From Deinococcus planocerae (GTDB lineage Bacteria > Deinococcota > Deinococci > Deinococcales > Deinococcaceae), in NCBI RefSeq assembly GCF_002869765.1, contig NZ_PNOR01000029.1, forward strand, positions 1 through 57,698: DNA of 57,698 nt, read 5' to 3'. Both the position numbers and the translations under genes were made by a program. The notes beneath the pieces are model-generated. The model was given only the letters and a program-made list of their open reading frames with translations, made no database searches and was not told where the DNA came from. Positions within the stretch are counted from its first letter, which is position 1. Every line of letters starts with the position of its first letter. Of the stretch, positions 37,056 through 46,797 are shown piece by piece.

Positions 37056-37649
37056 CTACAACCCCACCCCCGCCCCATGCGCCGCCATCAACGCCGCCAG
37101 CGCCCGGCCCCGGTGGCTGATCGCCTGCTTCTCCTCCAGGGTCATCTCCGCCAGGGTGCGGGTCTCGCCGTCGGGGACGAAGAGGGGGTCGTAGCCGAAG
37201 CCGCTCTCGCCGCGGGGGCCTTCAAGGAGGGTGCCGGTCAGTTCTCCCCGATACGTCTCCAGCTTGCCGTCGGGATAAGCGAGGATCACCACGGAGACGA
37301 ACTTCGCGCGGCGGTCTTTCACCCCGCGCAGCTTTTCGAGGAGGTAGAGATTGCGCTCGTTGTCGTTGTCGCGGTTGCCGAAGCGGGCGCTGTAGACGCC
37401 GGGCTGGCCGCCGAGGGCCGCGACCTCCAGCCCCGAGTCGTCGGCCAGCGCAGGCACGCTACGCATCAGGGCTGCCGCGCACGCCTTGAGGGCGGCATTT
37501 TCCTCGTAGGTCGTGCCCGTCTCCTCGGGGAGAGGGAGGCCGCTCAGGCCCTCCAACTGCCAGCTCAGGCCGCCCAGCGCCCCCGCGATCTCGCGCACCT
37601 TGCCCGCGTTTCCGGTCGCCACCACCACCCGCATCCCGTCGCTCGTCAC
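37056..37649 (-). CDS. rdgB: XTP/dITP diphosphatase (RdgB/HAM1)
   Basis: The 197-aa enzyme removes non-canonical purine triphosphates. Motifs: RVVVATGNAGKVREIAGAL, ADDSGLEVAALGGQPGVYSA, GESGFGYDPLFVPDGETRTL and AISHRGRALAAL. I chose GTG at 37649 (VTSDGMRVVV) because TACACT (37662-37657) sits 7 nt before it; the ATG at 37634 is the alternative. It lies 25 nt after the 2H phosphoesterase gene on the same strand. Confidence 0.93.
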   Translation of the reverse strand: MTSDGMRVVVATGNAGKVREIAGALGGLSWQLEGLSGLPLPEETGTTYEENAALKACAAALMRSVPALADDSGLEVAALGGQPGVYSARFGNRDNDNERNLYLLEKLRGVKDRRAKFVSVVILAYPDGKLETYRGELTGTLLEGPRGESGFGYDPLFVPDGETRTLAEMTLEEKQAISHRGRALAALMAAHGAGVGL

Positions 37650-37674
37650 GCCCACGAGTGTAGGCCCTGGGCCG

Positions 37675-38376
37675 TCACGCTTCCCTTTCACCGGGCGGGA
37701 GCACATCGGCCCGCACCCGCCACCTCTCCTCGCCCTCCCGCTTCTCGAAGAGGGACACGGAGCGGTAGGTCTGGGCATGGTGGGGCGCGGTCAACGCCTC
37801 CAGCCGTTCGCGCAGTCCCGCCGGGTCCCCTCCCCCGTACGGCTGCACCAGCGTGAAGTGGGGCCGCCACGAGTCCAGGCCGCGCGGTGTGTGCAGGAGC
37901 CGCATCCGCGCCTGCTCGAAGGGCCGGTTGTACTTCCCCACCGCCACCTGACGCTCGAAGGGCGAGGCGGTCACGAAGCGGGCGAGCCGCGCCAGGAGCA
38001 GGGTGTGCAGCACGACGAGGGGGAGGTTCGCGTCGAAGCGGTGCACCCAGGTCGTGCCATCGTCCCAGGCTTCCACCCGTCCGCCCGTCAGCGTGAGGGC
38101 CGCATCCGGCGAGAGGCAGGCGACGCACGCGCGCACCTCCGCCTCGATCTCGGGCCAGAGGGCGGGGTCGGTGAAAAAGCCCTCCACCACCGTCAGGTGC
38201 AGGCCGTACGGTCCCGCGTCCGCCTGATCCTCCGGGCGCAGGAAGTCCGGCAGCGGTACCTCCCGCCCCGCCCGCACGTCAAAGCCCAGGAGGTCGCTGC
38301 CCAGGCGTTCATACGGGCTGTCCGCCGGGGGGCAGAGGTAGACGGCGAAGCGGGTGCCGGAACGGGGATCAGTCAT
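37675..38376 (-). CDS. 2H phosphoesterase superfamily protein (DUF1045-like)
   Basis: The 233-aa protein has the two His motifs of 2H phosphoesterases: YGLHLTVVEGFF (H-x-T, near residue 60) and WRPHFTLVQPYGGG (H-x-T, near 170). Such enzymes handle 2'-5' or cyclic phosphodiesters; the DUF1045 branch is often linked to phosphonate use, but no phn genes are here. The start ATG at 38376 lacks a strong ribosome-binding site. It is probably co-transcribed with rdgB. Confidence 0.82.
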   Translation of the reverse strand: MTDPRSGTRFAVYLCPPADSPYERLGSDLLGFDVRAGREVPLPDFLRPEDQADAGPYGLHLTVVEGFFTDPALWPEIEAEVRACVACLSPDAALTLTGGRVEAWDDGTTWVHRFDANLPLVVLHTLLLARLARFVTASPFERQVAVGKYNRPFEQARMRLLHTPRGLDSWRPHFTLVQPYGGGDPAGLRERLEALTAPHHAQTYRSVSLFEKREGEERWRVRADVLPPGEREA

Positions 38377-38385
38377 ATTCGGGCC

Positions 38386-38460
38386 TGTGGCTTGTCGCTT
38401 GTGGCAGGTGGCAAAAGAGGACGGAAGCGGGGACCCGGGCCGTGGCCTCTACAAGCCACA
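38386..38460. repeat. Imperfect inverted repeat downstream of corA
   Basis: TGTGGCTTGTCG (38386-38397) and CTACAAGCCACA (38449-38460) are complementary at 11 of 12 positions across a 51-nt loop. It could be a terminator-like structure or a small dispersed repeat; no T-run is present. Confidence 0.35.
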
Positions 38461-38481
38461 CGCTACACGCCACGCGCCTCC

Positions 38482-39407
<926 letters not shown>

Positions 39408-39414
<7 letters not shown>

Positions 39415-39446
39415 GGGCGCCCCCCGGGCAGTTCAGTGTGGTGCAT
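39408..39446 (-). CDS. Second corA leader ORF (12 aa) overlapping the corA start
   Basis: ATG at 39446 with GGAGG 7-8 nt upstream encodes MHHTELPGGRPC. Its stop TGA overlaps the corA start codon region (GTGCTGA), so ribosomes finishing it could restart on corA. It also overlaps the end of the first leader ORF in another frame. Expression is inferred only from the ribosome-binding site and overlap. Confidence 0.45.
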
Positions 39447-39525
39447 GGCGCGTCCTCCGGTCGGGGTGGGATGGCGTGGGGGGCGGACTGGGCGGCTCGT
39501 GCTCGGCCTCATGAACGGTGGTCAC
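39433..39525 (-). CDS. Proline-rich corA leader peptide (30 aa)
   Basis: GTG start with an excellent ribosome-binding site (AAAGGAGGTGAT, 7 nt spacing from GGAGG). The peptide holds EHEPPSPPPTPSHPDRR, acidic residues followed by eight prolines. In enterobacteria, proline-rich or acidic/Pro leader peptides (MgtL of mgtA; CorL of corA) couple Mg2+ or proline levels to transporter expression. The same logic here is an inference from composition and position. It ends 18 nt before the corA start, in the same frame. Confidence 0.55.
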   Translation of the reverse strand: MTTVHEAEHEPPSPPPTPSHPDRRTRHAPH

Positions 39526-39559
39526 GTCATCACCTCCTTTCCCTGGAAAAGGCGCGCGC

Positions 39560-39605
39560 TCGCGCGGGAGCCATCCTAGCGGGGCGGGGTCGGGCGGGGC
39601 AAGCG
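39560..39605 (-). promoter_or_regulatory. Promoter of the corA leader
   Basis: TTGCCC, an 18-nt spacer and TAGGAT on the minus strand (-10 box near 39574-39579). Transcription would begin about 40 nt before the leader ORF, and the 5' end includes a CGCGCGAGCGCGCG hairpin. Confidence 0.5.
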
Positions 39606-39702
39606 AGGACTTCCCCCCGGTTGGGGGCGCCGCCTCTCTGAGCTGGAGGAGTCGCCAGCCACCGCACCCAGCCGCCAGGAATAGACGGGGGGGGGCCCGA
39701 CG

Positions 39703-39726
39703 AAAAACCCCGGCGCGGGGCCGGGG
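39703..39726 (-). terminator. Terminator of the ferredoxin gene
   Basis: Minus strand: CCCCGGC-CCCGC-GCCGGGG followed by TTTTT, 19 nt beyond the ferredoxin stop. Confidence 0.85.
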
Positions 39727-39744
39727 CGGTGGGGGCGCTCTGTG

Positions 39745-39981
39745 TTACAGGCCGAAGTAGGCGCGGTTCTTGACGATGAACTCGGTCTCCCCGCCGGGCA
39801 CGTCCTCCTCGGGGAAGATGGCGCTGACCGGGCAGGCGGGAACGCAGGCCCCGCAGTCGATGCACTCGTCGGGGTGGATGAGGAACTGGTCGCCGCCGTC
39901 GTAGATGCACTCGACCGGGCACACCTCGGTGCAGGCCTGGTCCTTGACGCCGATGCAGGAGCTGACAATCACGTGAGGCAT
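39745..39981 (-). CDS. 7Fe ferredoxin
   Basis: The 78-aa protein has VSSCIGVKDQACTEVCPVEC, in which the extended spacing between the first two Cys suggests a [3Fe-4S] cluster. CIDCGACVPACPVSAIF follows for a [4Fe-4S] cluster. Start ATG at 39981. The promoter is TTGTCA, 17 nt, CATACT, with the ATG 7 nt later, so the message is leaderless. It shuttles electrons in the cytosol; partners unknown. Confidence 0.94.
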   Translation of the reverse strand: MPHVIVSSCIGVKDQACTEVCPVECIYDGGDQFLIHPDECIDCGACVPACPVSAIFPEEDVPGGETEFIVKNRAYFGL

Positions 39982-39988
39982 GGCCGAC

Positions 39989-40017
39989 AGTATGCACAAG
40001 CCCCCGGGGCCTGACAA
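39989..40017 (-). promoter_or_regulatory. Leaderless promoter of the ferredoxin gene
   Basis: TTGTCA, 17-nt spacer, CATACT (39994-39989) with an extended TG (TGCATACT), and ATG 7 nt downstream. Confidence 0.65.
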
Positions 40018-40065
40018 GGACACTCCTCCACCGGGCTAGTCAGGGTTTTTGTGCGCCCGGACGCG

Positions 40066-40090
40066 AAAAAACCCGAGCGTCAGGCTCGGG
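40066..40090 (-). terminator. Terminator of the nucleotidyltransferase gene
   Basis: Minus strand: CCCGAGC-CTGAC-GCTCGGG followed by TTTTTT. The stem includes the stop codon of the gene. Confidence 0.85.
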
Positions 40091-40949
40091 ATTGGGGCGG
40101 CGCCGGGGGCCGTGACCCGTCCTGCACGGCCCGCAGGTGGGCCTCGGCCAGCCGCAGGTCGGCCTCCTGATCCACGTCGTTGCCGATGGCGGCGTGCGGG
40201 GTGATCAGCGCGCGGGCGGTCACGCCGAGGATGGCGCTGACCCGCGTCTCCAGCTCCCGGACGGTGAGGCGGCCCGTGAGCAGCCGCACCAGCACGCCGG
40301 GGCCGATCAGCCGGGCGAGTTTAAGGGGGGCCTTGCGGGCGGCGAGCACCTCGCGCAGCCGGGGGAGGAACCTGCCGACGAGCCGGGGGTCGAGCAGGAA
40401 GACGTTCCCGCCCGTGAAGGTGCCGCCCCGCAGCCGGGCGTAGGTGCGGCGCACCCCGGGAAAGGCCCGCTCGCAGTCCTCGCGCCGGACGACCGGGTAG
40501 ACGAGGGCGGCGTCCCCCGGCGCCCCCGCGAGCACCTGCGCGAGTTGCTCCGGGGTGAGGAGCGGGATGTCGGCGGTGGCGACGAGGACGCGCTCGCCGG
40601 GGCTCAGCCCCAGGGCCGAGAGCGCCTCCACCCCGGCTTCCAGATTGCTCAGGAGGGTGCCGTGGTCGGTGACGCGCTCGTCGATCCAGGGGTCGAGGTC
40701 GGGGGTGGTCGGGCCCACGTAGGCGACCCGGGACACTCGCCCGCTCCCGCGCAGGGCCCGCAGCACGTGCAGGGCCATCGGCTCGCCCCCCACCGGAATC
40801 AGGGCCTTGACCGCGACCCCGTGGGCCGCCGCGAAGGGGTCGCCGGGATCGCCGCCGCCGAGCACCACGGCGCTCCAGCGCGGCGCGGACGGTGGGAGGG
40901 AGACGGTGACCGGGGAAGCGACCTCTGGCCCGGCGGAACGGGAACTCAT
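40080..40949 (-). CDS. Nucleotidyltransferase family protein (MobA/GT-A-like)
   Basis: The 289-aa protein has an N-terminal NTP-transferase signature ([20 protein letters not shown] then [11 protein letters not shown]), a metal-binding [16 protein letters not shown] and [13 protein letters not shown]. These features match MobA/GlmU-like GT-A enzymes that attach NMP to sugars or cofactors; the exact substrate is unclear. The ATG overlaps the end of the histidine kinase gene, and TACGCT (40962-40957) 7 nt upstream may also give its own leaderless transcript. Confidence 0.85.
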   Translation of the reverse strand: MSSRSAGPEVASPVTVSLPPSAPRWSAVVLGGGDPGDPFAAAHGVAVKALIPVGGEPMALHVLRALRGSGRVSRVAYVGPTTPDLDPWIDERVTDHGTLLSNLEAGVEALSALGLSPGERVLVATADIPLLTPEQLAQVLAGAPGDAALVYPVVRREDCERAFPGVRRTYARLRGGTFTGGNVFLLDPRLVGRFLPRLREVLAARKAPLKLARLIGPGVLVRLLTGRLTVRELETRVSAILGVTARALITPHAAIGNDVDQEADLRLAEAHLRAVQDGSRPPAPPQSRA

Positions 40950-42370
40950 GTCTGTGAGCGTAGCACCCGCTCCTCTCGCCCCGTGCTGCCTGCGGCGGGA
41001 GAGGCGGGCAGGCGCAGGGTGGCCGTGAAGCCCTTCCCCGGCCCGCTCTCCAGCGTCAGCGTGCCGCCGTGCAACCCCGCCGCCCGCCGCACGAGTGCGA
41101 GGCCCAGGCCGTGCCCGCCCGCGCTGCGGCTCGCGTCCGGACGGTAGAAGGGCTCGCCGAGCCGCGCGAGCACGTCGGGGGGAACGCCGGGGCCGTCGTC
41201 GCGCACCTCCACGGTGGCCCCGCCGGAGCCGTCCGCCACGGTCACCGTCACCGTCGCCCCCGGCGCGTGCCGCACGGCGTTCACGGTCAGGTTCCAGATC
41301 GCCTGCCCGAGCAGCACCCGGTCGCCCGCCACGGTCACAGGCTGCGGGGCCACGAGGTCCACGTCCGCCTCGGGGTCGAGTTCGCGGGCCCGGTCCACGG
41401 CGCCCGCGGCGAGGTCGCGCAGGGGCACGTTCTCCCGCCCCATCGCCGAGGGGTCACGGGCGAGGAGCAGGAGGTGGTCGGCGAGGGTGGCGAGGCGGGT
41501 GAGGTCGGTGCCGATCTCGCGGAGTTCCGAGCGGTAGCGCCCGGGGTCACGGTCGCGGGCGAGGGTGGCGTCCACCCGGGCGGTCAGGGCGGCGAGGGGG
41601 CTGCGCAGGTCGTGGGCCGCCGCCCGCACGAAGTCCTGCTCGCGCTCACGGGCGTCGGCGAGGCGATGGAAGGTCCCCTGGAGGGTCAGCGCCAGCCGCG
41701 AGAGTTCGTCGCCCGGCCCCGCTCCCGGCACGGGCCGCCGCAGGTCCCCCCCCGCCCCGATCTCGCGCGCCGCGCCCTCCAATGCCCGCACGGGAGCGAG
41801 GAGCCGCCCGGCGACCGTCCAGCCCACGAGCAGGGACAGCCCCAGGGCGAGCGGCACGAGAATCCACAGCGCCCGCGCGAAGGCCGTCCTCGCCTCCCCG
41901 AGCGCCCGCGCGTCGCTCACCACGGTCAGGGCGGCGCGGCCCCCCGCTACGATCCGCACAGCGATCAGTCGGTCCCCTGCCCGGTAGGTGCCGGGGCGCT
42001 GGTTGAGGGGAATTCCCTGTGGAAAACGCCGGGTCGCCACCGCCCGCACCTCTCCCCGGCCCACCGTCACCAGGCGCGCGTCGAGGCTGCGGGTCTGGGG
42101 GTCGGCGTCGAGGATGCCCTCCAGGTCCGCCGGGCCCAGCGTCTCGCCGAGCAGCGCCCCGAAGAGGTCCTCGCCGCGCCCCAACGCCGATTCCACCCGC
42201 GCCTGCACGGTCGCCACCGCCCCGGTCAGGCGGTCGCGCTGCGCCGCGAAGAGAAAATTGTTCACCGTGAAAAACAGCCCCGCCGCGACGAGGGCCACCG
42301 CCAGCCCCGTCGCCAGCGCCGCCCACAGCGCGAGCCGGGCGCGCAGGGTCAGGTGCGGGTTAAAGGACAC
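40946..42370 (-). CDS. Sensor histidine kinase
   Basis: The 474-aa protein has a membrane helix at 12-38, an extracytoplasmic sensor region (about 40-165), a second helix ([20 protein letters not shown]) and HAMP. HisKA follows with phospho-His in [20 protein letters not shown], then HATPase with [24 protein letters not shown] and [14 protein letters not shown]. It starts with GTG at 42370, overlapping the GNAT stop by 11 nt. It should phosphorylate the response regulator at 42928-43590, two genes upstream. Confidence 0.93.
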   Translation of the reverse strand: MSFNPHLTLRARLALWAALATGLAVALVAAGLFFTVNNFLFAAQRDRLTGAVATVQARVESALGRGEDLFGALLGETLGPADLEGILDADPQTRSLDARLVTVGRGEVRAVATRRFPQGIPLNQRPGTYRAGDRLIAVRIVAGGRAALTVVSDARALGEARTAFARALWILVPLALGLSLLVGWTVAGRLLAPVRALEGAAREIGAGGDLRRPVPGAGPGDELSRLALTLQGTFHRLADAREREQDFVRAAAHDLRSPLAALTARVDATLARDRDPGRYRSELREIGTDLTRLATLADHLLLLARDPSAMGRENVPLRDLAAGAVDRARELDPEADVDLVAPQPVTVAGDRVLLGQAIWNLTVNAVRHAPGATVTVTVADGSGGATVEVRDDGPGVPPDVLARLGEPFYRPDASRSAGGHGLGLALVRRAAGLHGGTLTLESGPGKGFTATLRLPASPAAGSTGREERVLRSQT

Positions 42371-42926
42371 GTCCGGCCCGCCCCTCTTTCCACTCCGCCC
42401 GCGTCAGGGCGTACTCGACGTCGCCCGCCTCCGAGCCCTCGATGACCTCCGGCCAGTCCACGAAGAAAGTCCGCACGTACCGCAGCCCGACCTTCTCCAT
42501 CACTCGCCGGGAGGCCAGGTTGACGGTCATCGTGAAGGCGACGACGCGCTCGACCTCGGGTTGGGCGAAGGCCCGGCACACCAGGGCGCGTGCCCCCTCC
42601 GCCCCGTAGCCCCGTCCCCAGGCCGACCGCTTCAGCCGGTAGCCGAGTTCGACCGAAGCGGGCTGCTCCGCGACGGGTCGCAGGGCGAACCAGCCCAGGA
42701 ACGCCCCGGTCGCGCGCTCCTCGGCGGCCCAGCGGCCATAGGTCTCCCAGCGCCCGTACTCCGCCAGAATCCCGGGCAGCACCTCCTCCCGGACGACCTC
42801 GCGCGGGGTGGGCCGTCCGCCGGTCAGGAAGCGCATGACGGCGGGGTCGCGGTCGAGGTTCCACAGCAGGTTCTCGTCGGCCTCCGTGAAGCGCCGCAGG
42901 ATCAACCGCTCCGTTTCCAACACCAT
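42360..42926 (-). CDS. GNAT family N-acetyltransferase (RimJ/RimL-like)
   Basis: The 188-aa protein begins with TERLILRRFTEADENLLWNL and has the acetyl-CoA loop in RSAWGRGYGAEGARALVCRA and NLASRRVMEKVGLRYV, typical of the RimJ/Acetyltransf_3 branch. It lies inside a two-component operon: 1 nt after the response regulator and overlapping the kinase, an odd location suggesting regulation or modification together with the system. Substrate unknown. Confidence 0.9.
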   Translation of the reverse strand: MVLETERLILRRFTEADENLLWNLDRDPAVMRFLTGGRPTPREVVREEVLPGILAEYGRWETYGRWAAEERATGAFLGWFALRPVAEQPASVELGYRLKRSAWGRGYGAEGARALVCRAFAQPEVERVVAFTMTVNLASRRVMEKVGLRYVRTFFVDWPEVIEGSEAGDVEYALTRAEWKEGRAGRVL

Positions 42927-42927
42927 C

Positions 42928-43590
42928 TCACCGCTCCACCCGGTAGCCGCGGCCCCGCTCGCTCGTCACCGCCCCCGGCGCGAGTTTGCGGCGCAGGTAG
43001 CGCACGTAGACGTCCACGATGCGCGCCTCGCCGCCGAACTCGGGGCCCCACACCCGGTCGAGCAGTTCCTCGCGGGTGAACCAGCGTTCGGGCGAGAGGG
43101 CCAGCGTCTCGATCAGGGCGTACTCGCGGCCCGTCACGGCGACTTCCGTCCCGTCCCAGGTCACGGTGCGCGCCACCGTGTCGAGGGTGCCGTGACCGTC
43201 CGCGAACGACACGCGCGGCGCTCCCTGCCCCCGCTCGCGGCGCGACAGGGCCCGCAGGGTGGCGAGGAGTTCGGGCACCGCGAAGGGCTTGACGAGGTAG
43301 GCGTCTCCCCCCAGGTCGAGGCCCTGCACCCGGTCGGCGAGTTCGCCCCGCGCCGTCAGGAAGAGGATGGGCGCGTCCACCTCCGCCGCGCGGAGCTCCC
43401 GCGCCACCGCGAAGCCGTCCATGCCCGGCAGCATCACGTCGAGCACGATCAGCCCAAAGTCGCCGAGCAGGGCGGCCTCCAGGCCCTCGGTCCCCGTCTG
43501 GGCCCAGGTGACCGTGTAGCCCGACTCGCGCAGGGCCCCCAGCGTGGGCTCGGCGATGCGGGGGTCGTCCTCGACGAGCAGCAGACGCAT
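42928..43590 (-). CDS. OmpR-type response regulator
   Basis: The 220-aa protein has a receiver ([19 protein letters not shown]; phospho-Asp in [23 protein letters not shown]) and a winged helix ([45 protein letters not shown]). TACACT (43603-43598) lies 7 nt before the ATG, so it is leaderless. It is first gene of the operon response regulator - GNAT - kinase - nucleotidyltransferase. Confidence 0.94.
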   Translation of the reverse strand: MRLLLVEDDPRIAEPTLGALRESGYTVTWAQTGTEGLEAALLGDFGLIVLDVMLPGMDGFAVARELRAAEVDAPILFLTARGELADRVQGLDLGGDAYLVKPFAVPELLATLRALSRRERGQGAPRVSFADGHGTLDTVARTVTWDGTEVAVTGREYALIETLALSPERWFTREELLDRVWGPEFGGEARIVDVYVRYLRRKLAPGAVTSERGRGYRVER

Positions 43591-43624
43591 GGGCGTCAGT
43601 GTAGGCGCGGCGGTGAAGGGGGTG

Positions 43625-43987
43625 TTAACCGTTCAAGCCGCGCAGCAGGGCCCAGCCGAGCAGCCCCATCCCAGCGAGCAGCCCGACGCCGAGCAGCGGC
43701 AGCAGCCACGGCAGCCTCCTTTGGAGCGTCATGCTCCGCCGCCGGGCGTCCGTCAACACGGGGGCAGGAAGGCCGCGCGCCGCCAGCGCCAGAATCGTCG
43801 GCACCACGACGAGATCGTCTCCCACCCCCAGGATCGGCGTCAGATCGGGGATCAGGTCCACCGGGCTCAGCGCGTAGGCGAGGGCGAGGAGGGCCGCCAG
43901 CCGCGCCCGTCCCGGCGTCCGGCGGTCTCCCACCGCGAACAGCAGCGCCAGCGCGTCCCGCCAGAACAGCCGAAGTCGAGAGGTCAC
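43625..43987 (-). CDS. YkvA-like DUF1232 membrane protein
   Basis: The 120-aa protein has the DUF1232 core [20 protein letters not shown], with a Pro-Asp-x-Ile-Pro motif, then [17 protein letters not shown], and a C-terminal membrane helix ([20 protein letters not shown]). The function of the family is unknown. Start is GTG at 43987. It lies 34 nt before the response regulator gene and may be in the same transcript. Confidence 0.85.
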   Translation of the reverse strand: MTSRLRLFWRDALALLFAVGDRRTPGRARLAALLALAYALSPVDLIPDLTPILGVGDDLVVVPTILALAARGLPAPVLTDARRRSMTLQRRLPWLLPLLGVGLLAGMGLLGWALLRGLNG

Positions 43988-44138
43988 GGGGACAGATACG
44001 GTGCGGGGCAGGTGGGGGTTCCGGCGGGAGCAGAACGTGAGCGGAGCGTCCCAGGCGGGGCCCTCCGTTTTCCTCCGGACAGGCGTCGAGCTCCCCCGTA
44101 AGGTAAGCCGGGTGGGAAGAGTGACCGCCGCCCTCTGC

Positions 44139-44144
44139 TAGACT
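44139..44144 (+). promoter_or_regulatory. -10 box upstream of the structured RNA
   Basis: TAGACT at 44139-44144; no clear -35 at 17 nt. Transcription from here would begin just before the first long stem. Confidence 0.4.
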
Positions 44145-44145
44145 C

Positions 44146-44287
44146 CTTCCCGGTTCGGGGCACCCTCGCCCCGCCTGGAGGTCAACCGGGAAGAAGGCTC
44201 ACCCGCGGGTGAGCGGGCGTGTACCGCGAGGACACGCGGAAGACAGCGGACGGCACATCACCGAGAAAAACGTCCCCTAGTGGGGCG
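44146..44287 (+). ncRNA. Structured RNA upstream of rplU (leader or small RNA)
   Basis: Positions 43988-44479 hold no gene. Within them are successive perfect stems: CTTCCCGGTT/AACCGGGAAG (44146-44155 with 44184-44193) enclosing CGGGGC/GCCCCG, then GCTCACCC/GGGTGAGC (44197-44214), GCGTGT/ACACGC (44217-44237), and a CCCC-TAGT-GGGG hairpin (44271-44287). TCCCGGTTCGGG occurs twice (44148-44159 and 44321-44332). It may be an uncharacterised L21/L27 autoregulatory leader or a separate small RNA. I do not recognise it as tmRNA, SRP RNA, RNase P RNA or a known riboswitch. Confidence 0.45.
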
Positions 44288-44344
44288 GGTGGTGCCCTTG
44301 CCCGCTGCCGGTGTCTCCCCTCCCGGTTCGGGCGCCGTCCGCGT

Positions 44345-44374
44345 TTGGCCTGCCCGCTGGCCGTGTGCTAGGAT
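44345..44374 (+). promoter_or_regulatory. Proximal promoter of rplU-rpmA
   Basis: TTGGCC (44345-44350), 18-nt spacer, TAGGAT (44369-44374), about 105 nt upstream of rplU. Confidence 0.6.
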
Positions 44375-44479
44375 TTTCCACTGGTGACTCGCCCCCGCGG
44401 CGGGGCTGACTCGGGTTTTCAAGGCCCATGAGCGCGTGTCCGGAGCAGCGTTTTCCGGGCGGGCGCGGCAGGAGGAAAG

Positions 44480-44782
44480 ATGTTTGCGATCATTGAGACG
44501 GGCGGCAAGCAGTACCGCGTGCAGGAAGGCGACGTCTTGCGCGTCGAGAATCTCCAGGGCGCGGCGGGCGAGCAGCTCACCCTGACTCCCCTCTTCGTGG
44601 GCGGCGAGCAGACGGTGTTCGGGCAGGACGCCGGGCGCTTCACGGTGCAGGCCGAGGTCGTGGAGCATGGCCGGGGCAAGAAGATCTACATCCGCAAGTA
44701 CAAGAGCGGCATCCAGTACCGCCGCCGCACCGGGCACCGCCAGGGCTACACGGCGATCCGGATTCTGGGTATCCAGGGCTGA
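44480..44782 (+). CDS. rplU: 50S ribosomal protein L21
   Basis: The 100-aa protein opens MFAIIETGGKQYRVQEGDVL and ends with YRRRTGHRQGYTAIRILGIQ, the L21 signature. It binds 23S rRNA. AGGAGG lies about 6 nt before the ATG. It precedes rpmA by 26 nt, the standard order. Confidence 0.97.
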   Translation: MFAIIETGGKQYRVQEGDVLRVENLQGAAGEQLTLTPLFVGGEQTVFGQDAGRFTVQAEVVEHGRGKKIYIRKYKSGIQYRRRTGHRQGYTAIRILGIQG

Positions 44783-44808
44783 GCGCTCAGAGTTAAGGAG
44801 AGACTGAC

Positions 44809-45084
<276 letters not shown>

Positions 45085-45100
45085 GCACGGCGCTCTCAGG

Positions 45101-45137
45101 CACGCCCTGCCCATCACGCGGCGGGGCGTGTTTTTTT
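45101..45137 (+). terminator. Terminator of rplU-rpmA
   Basis: CACGCCC and GGGCGTG arms followed by TTTTTTT. Confidence 0.85.
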
Positions 45138-45168
45138 GCAGAAAGTTCTGGGGCATCGACGTGAGGCT

Positions 45169-45236
45169 GTCATGCTGAGCGGAGCGAAGCAGCTCGTCTT
45201 GAATGCGGGGGACCCAACGCTCGCGCTCAGGGTGAC
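45169..45236. repeat. Dispersed palindromic intergenic repeat
   Basis: GTCATGCTGAGCG at 45169-45181 and CGCTCAGGGTGAC at 45224-45236 are inverted copies (11 of 13 match). Repeats with this GTCATGCTGAGCG...CTCAGGGTGAC form are known from many bacterial genomes. It separates rpmA from obgE. Confidence 0.6.
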
Positions 45237-45282
45237 AACTTCACTCTCGTCGAATGCTCGGAAGAGGAACAGAGGTGAAGCT

Positions 45283-46584
<1,302 letters not shown>

Positions 46585-46585
46585 G

Positions 46586-46650
46586 GACGAAGGGGGAGGG
46601 GCCCGGGTGGTGGTCGAAAGACTCCCCAGGCCCCTCCTCCTTTTCGTCCG
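46586..46650 (+). terminator. Terminator of obg
   Basis: Long stem GACGAAGGGGGAGGGGCC pairing with GGCCCCTCCTCCTTTTCGTC across a ~26-nt loop; both strands could use it. Confidence 0.65.
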
Positions 46651-46797
46651 TCGCGCGCGCGTCGTCCACTTTCCCGCTCTGAACCGCGCGGTGCGAAACG
46701 GGAGGTCAGGGCGTCTCTGTTCCCTGGGAGGGCGGACCCGACCACCGCCCTCCGACGCCCAGCCGGGCCGCTCGAAGCTGGAGGCTGGCCGTTTCCC

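Noticed and set aside
44139..44300. tmRNA, SRP RNA, RNase P RNA or a known riboswitch
   Set aside because: None of the conserved core words of these RNAs that I know (for example the SRP GGAAGGAAGCA or RNase P GAGGAAAGUCC) are present.
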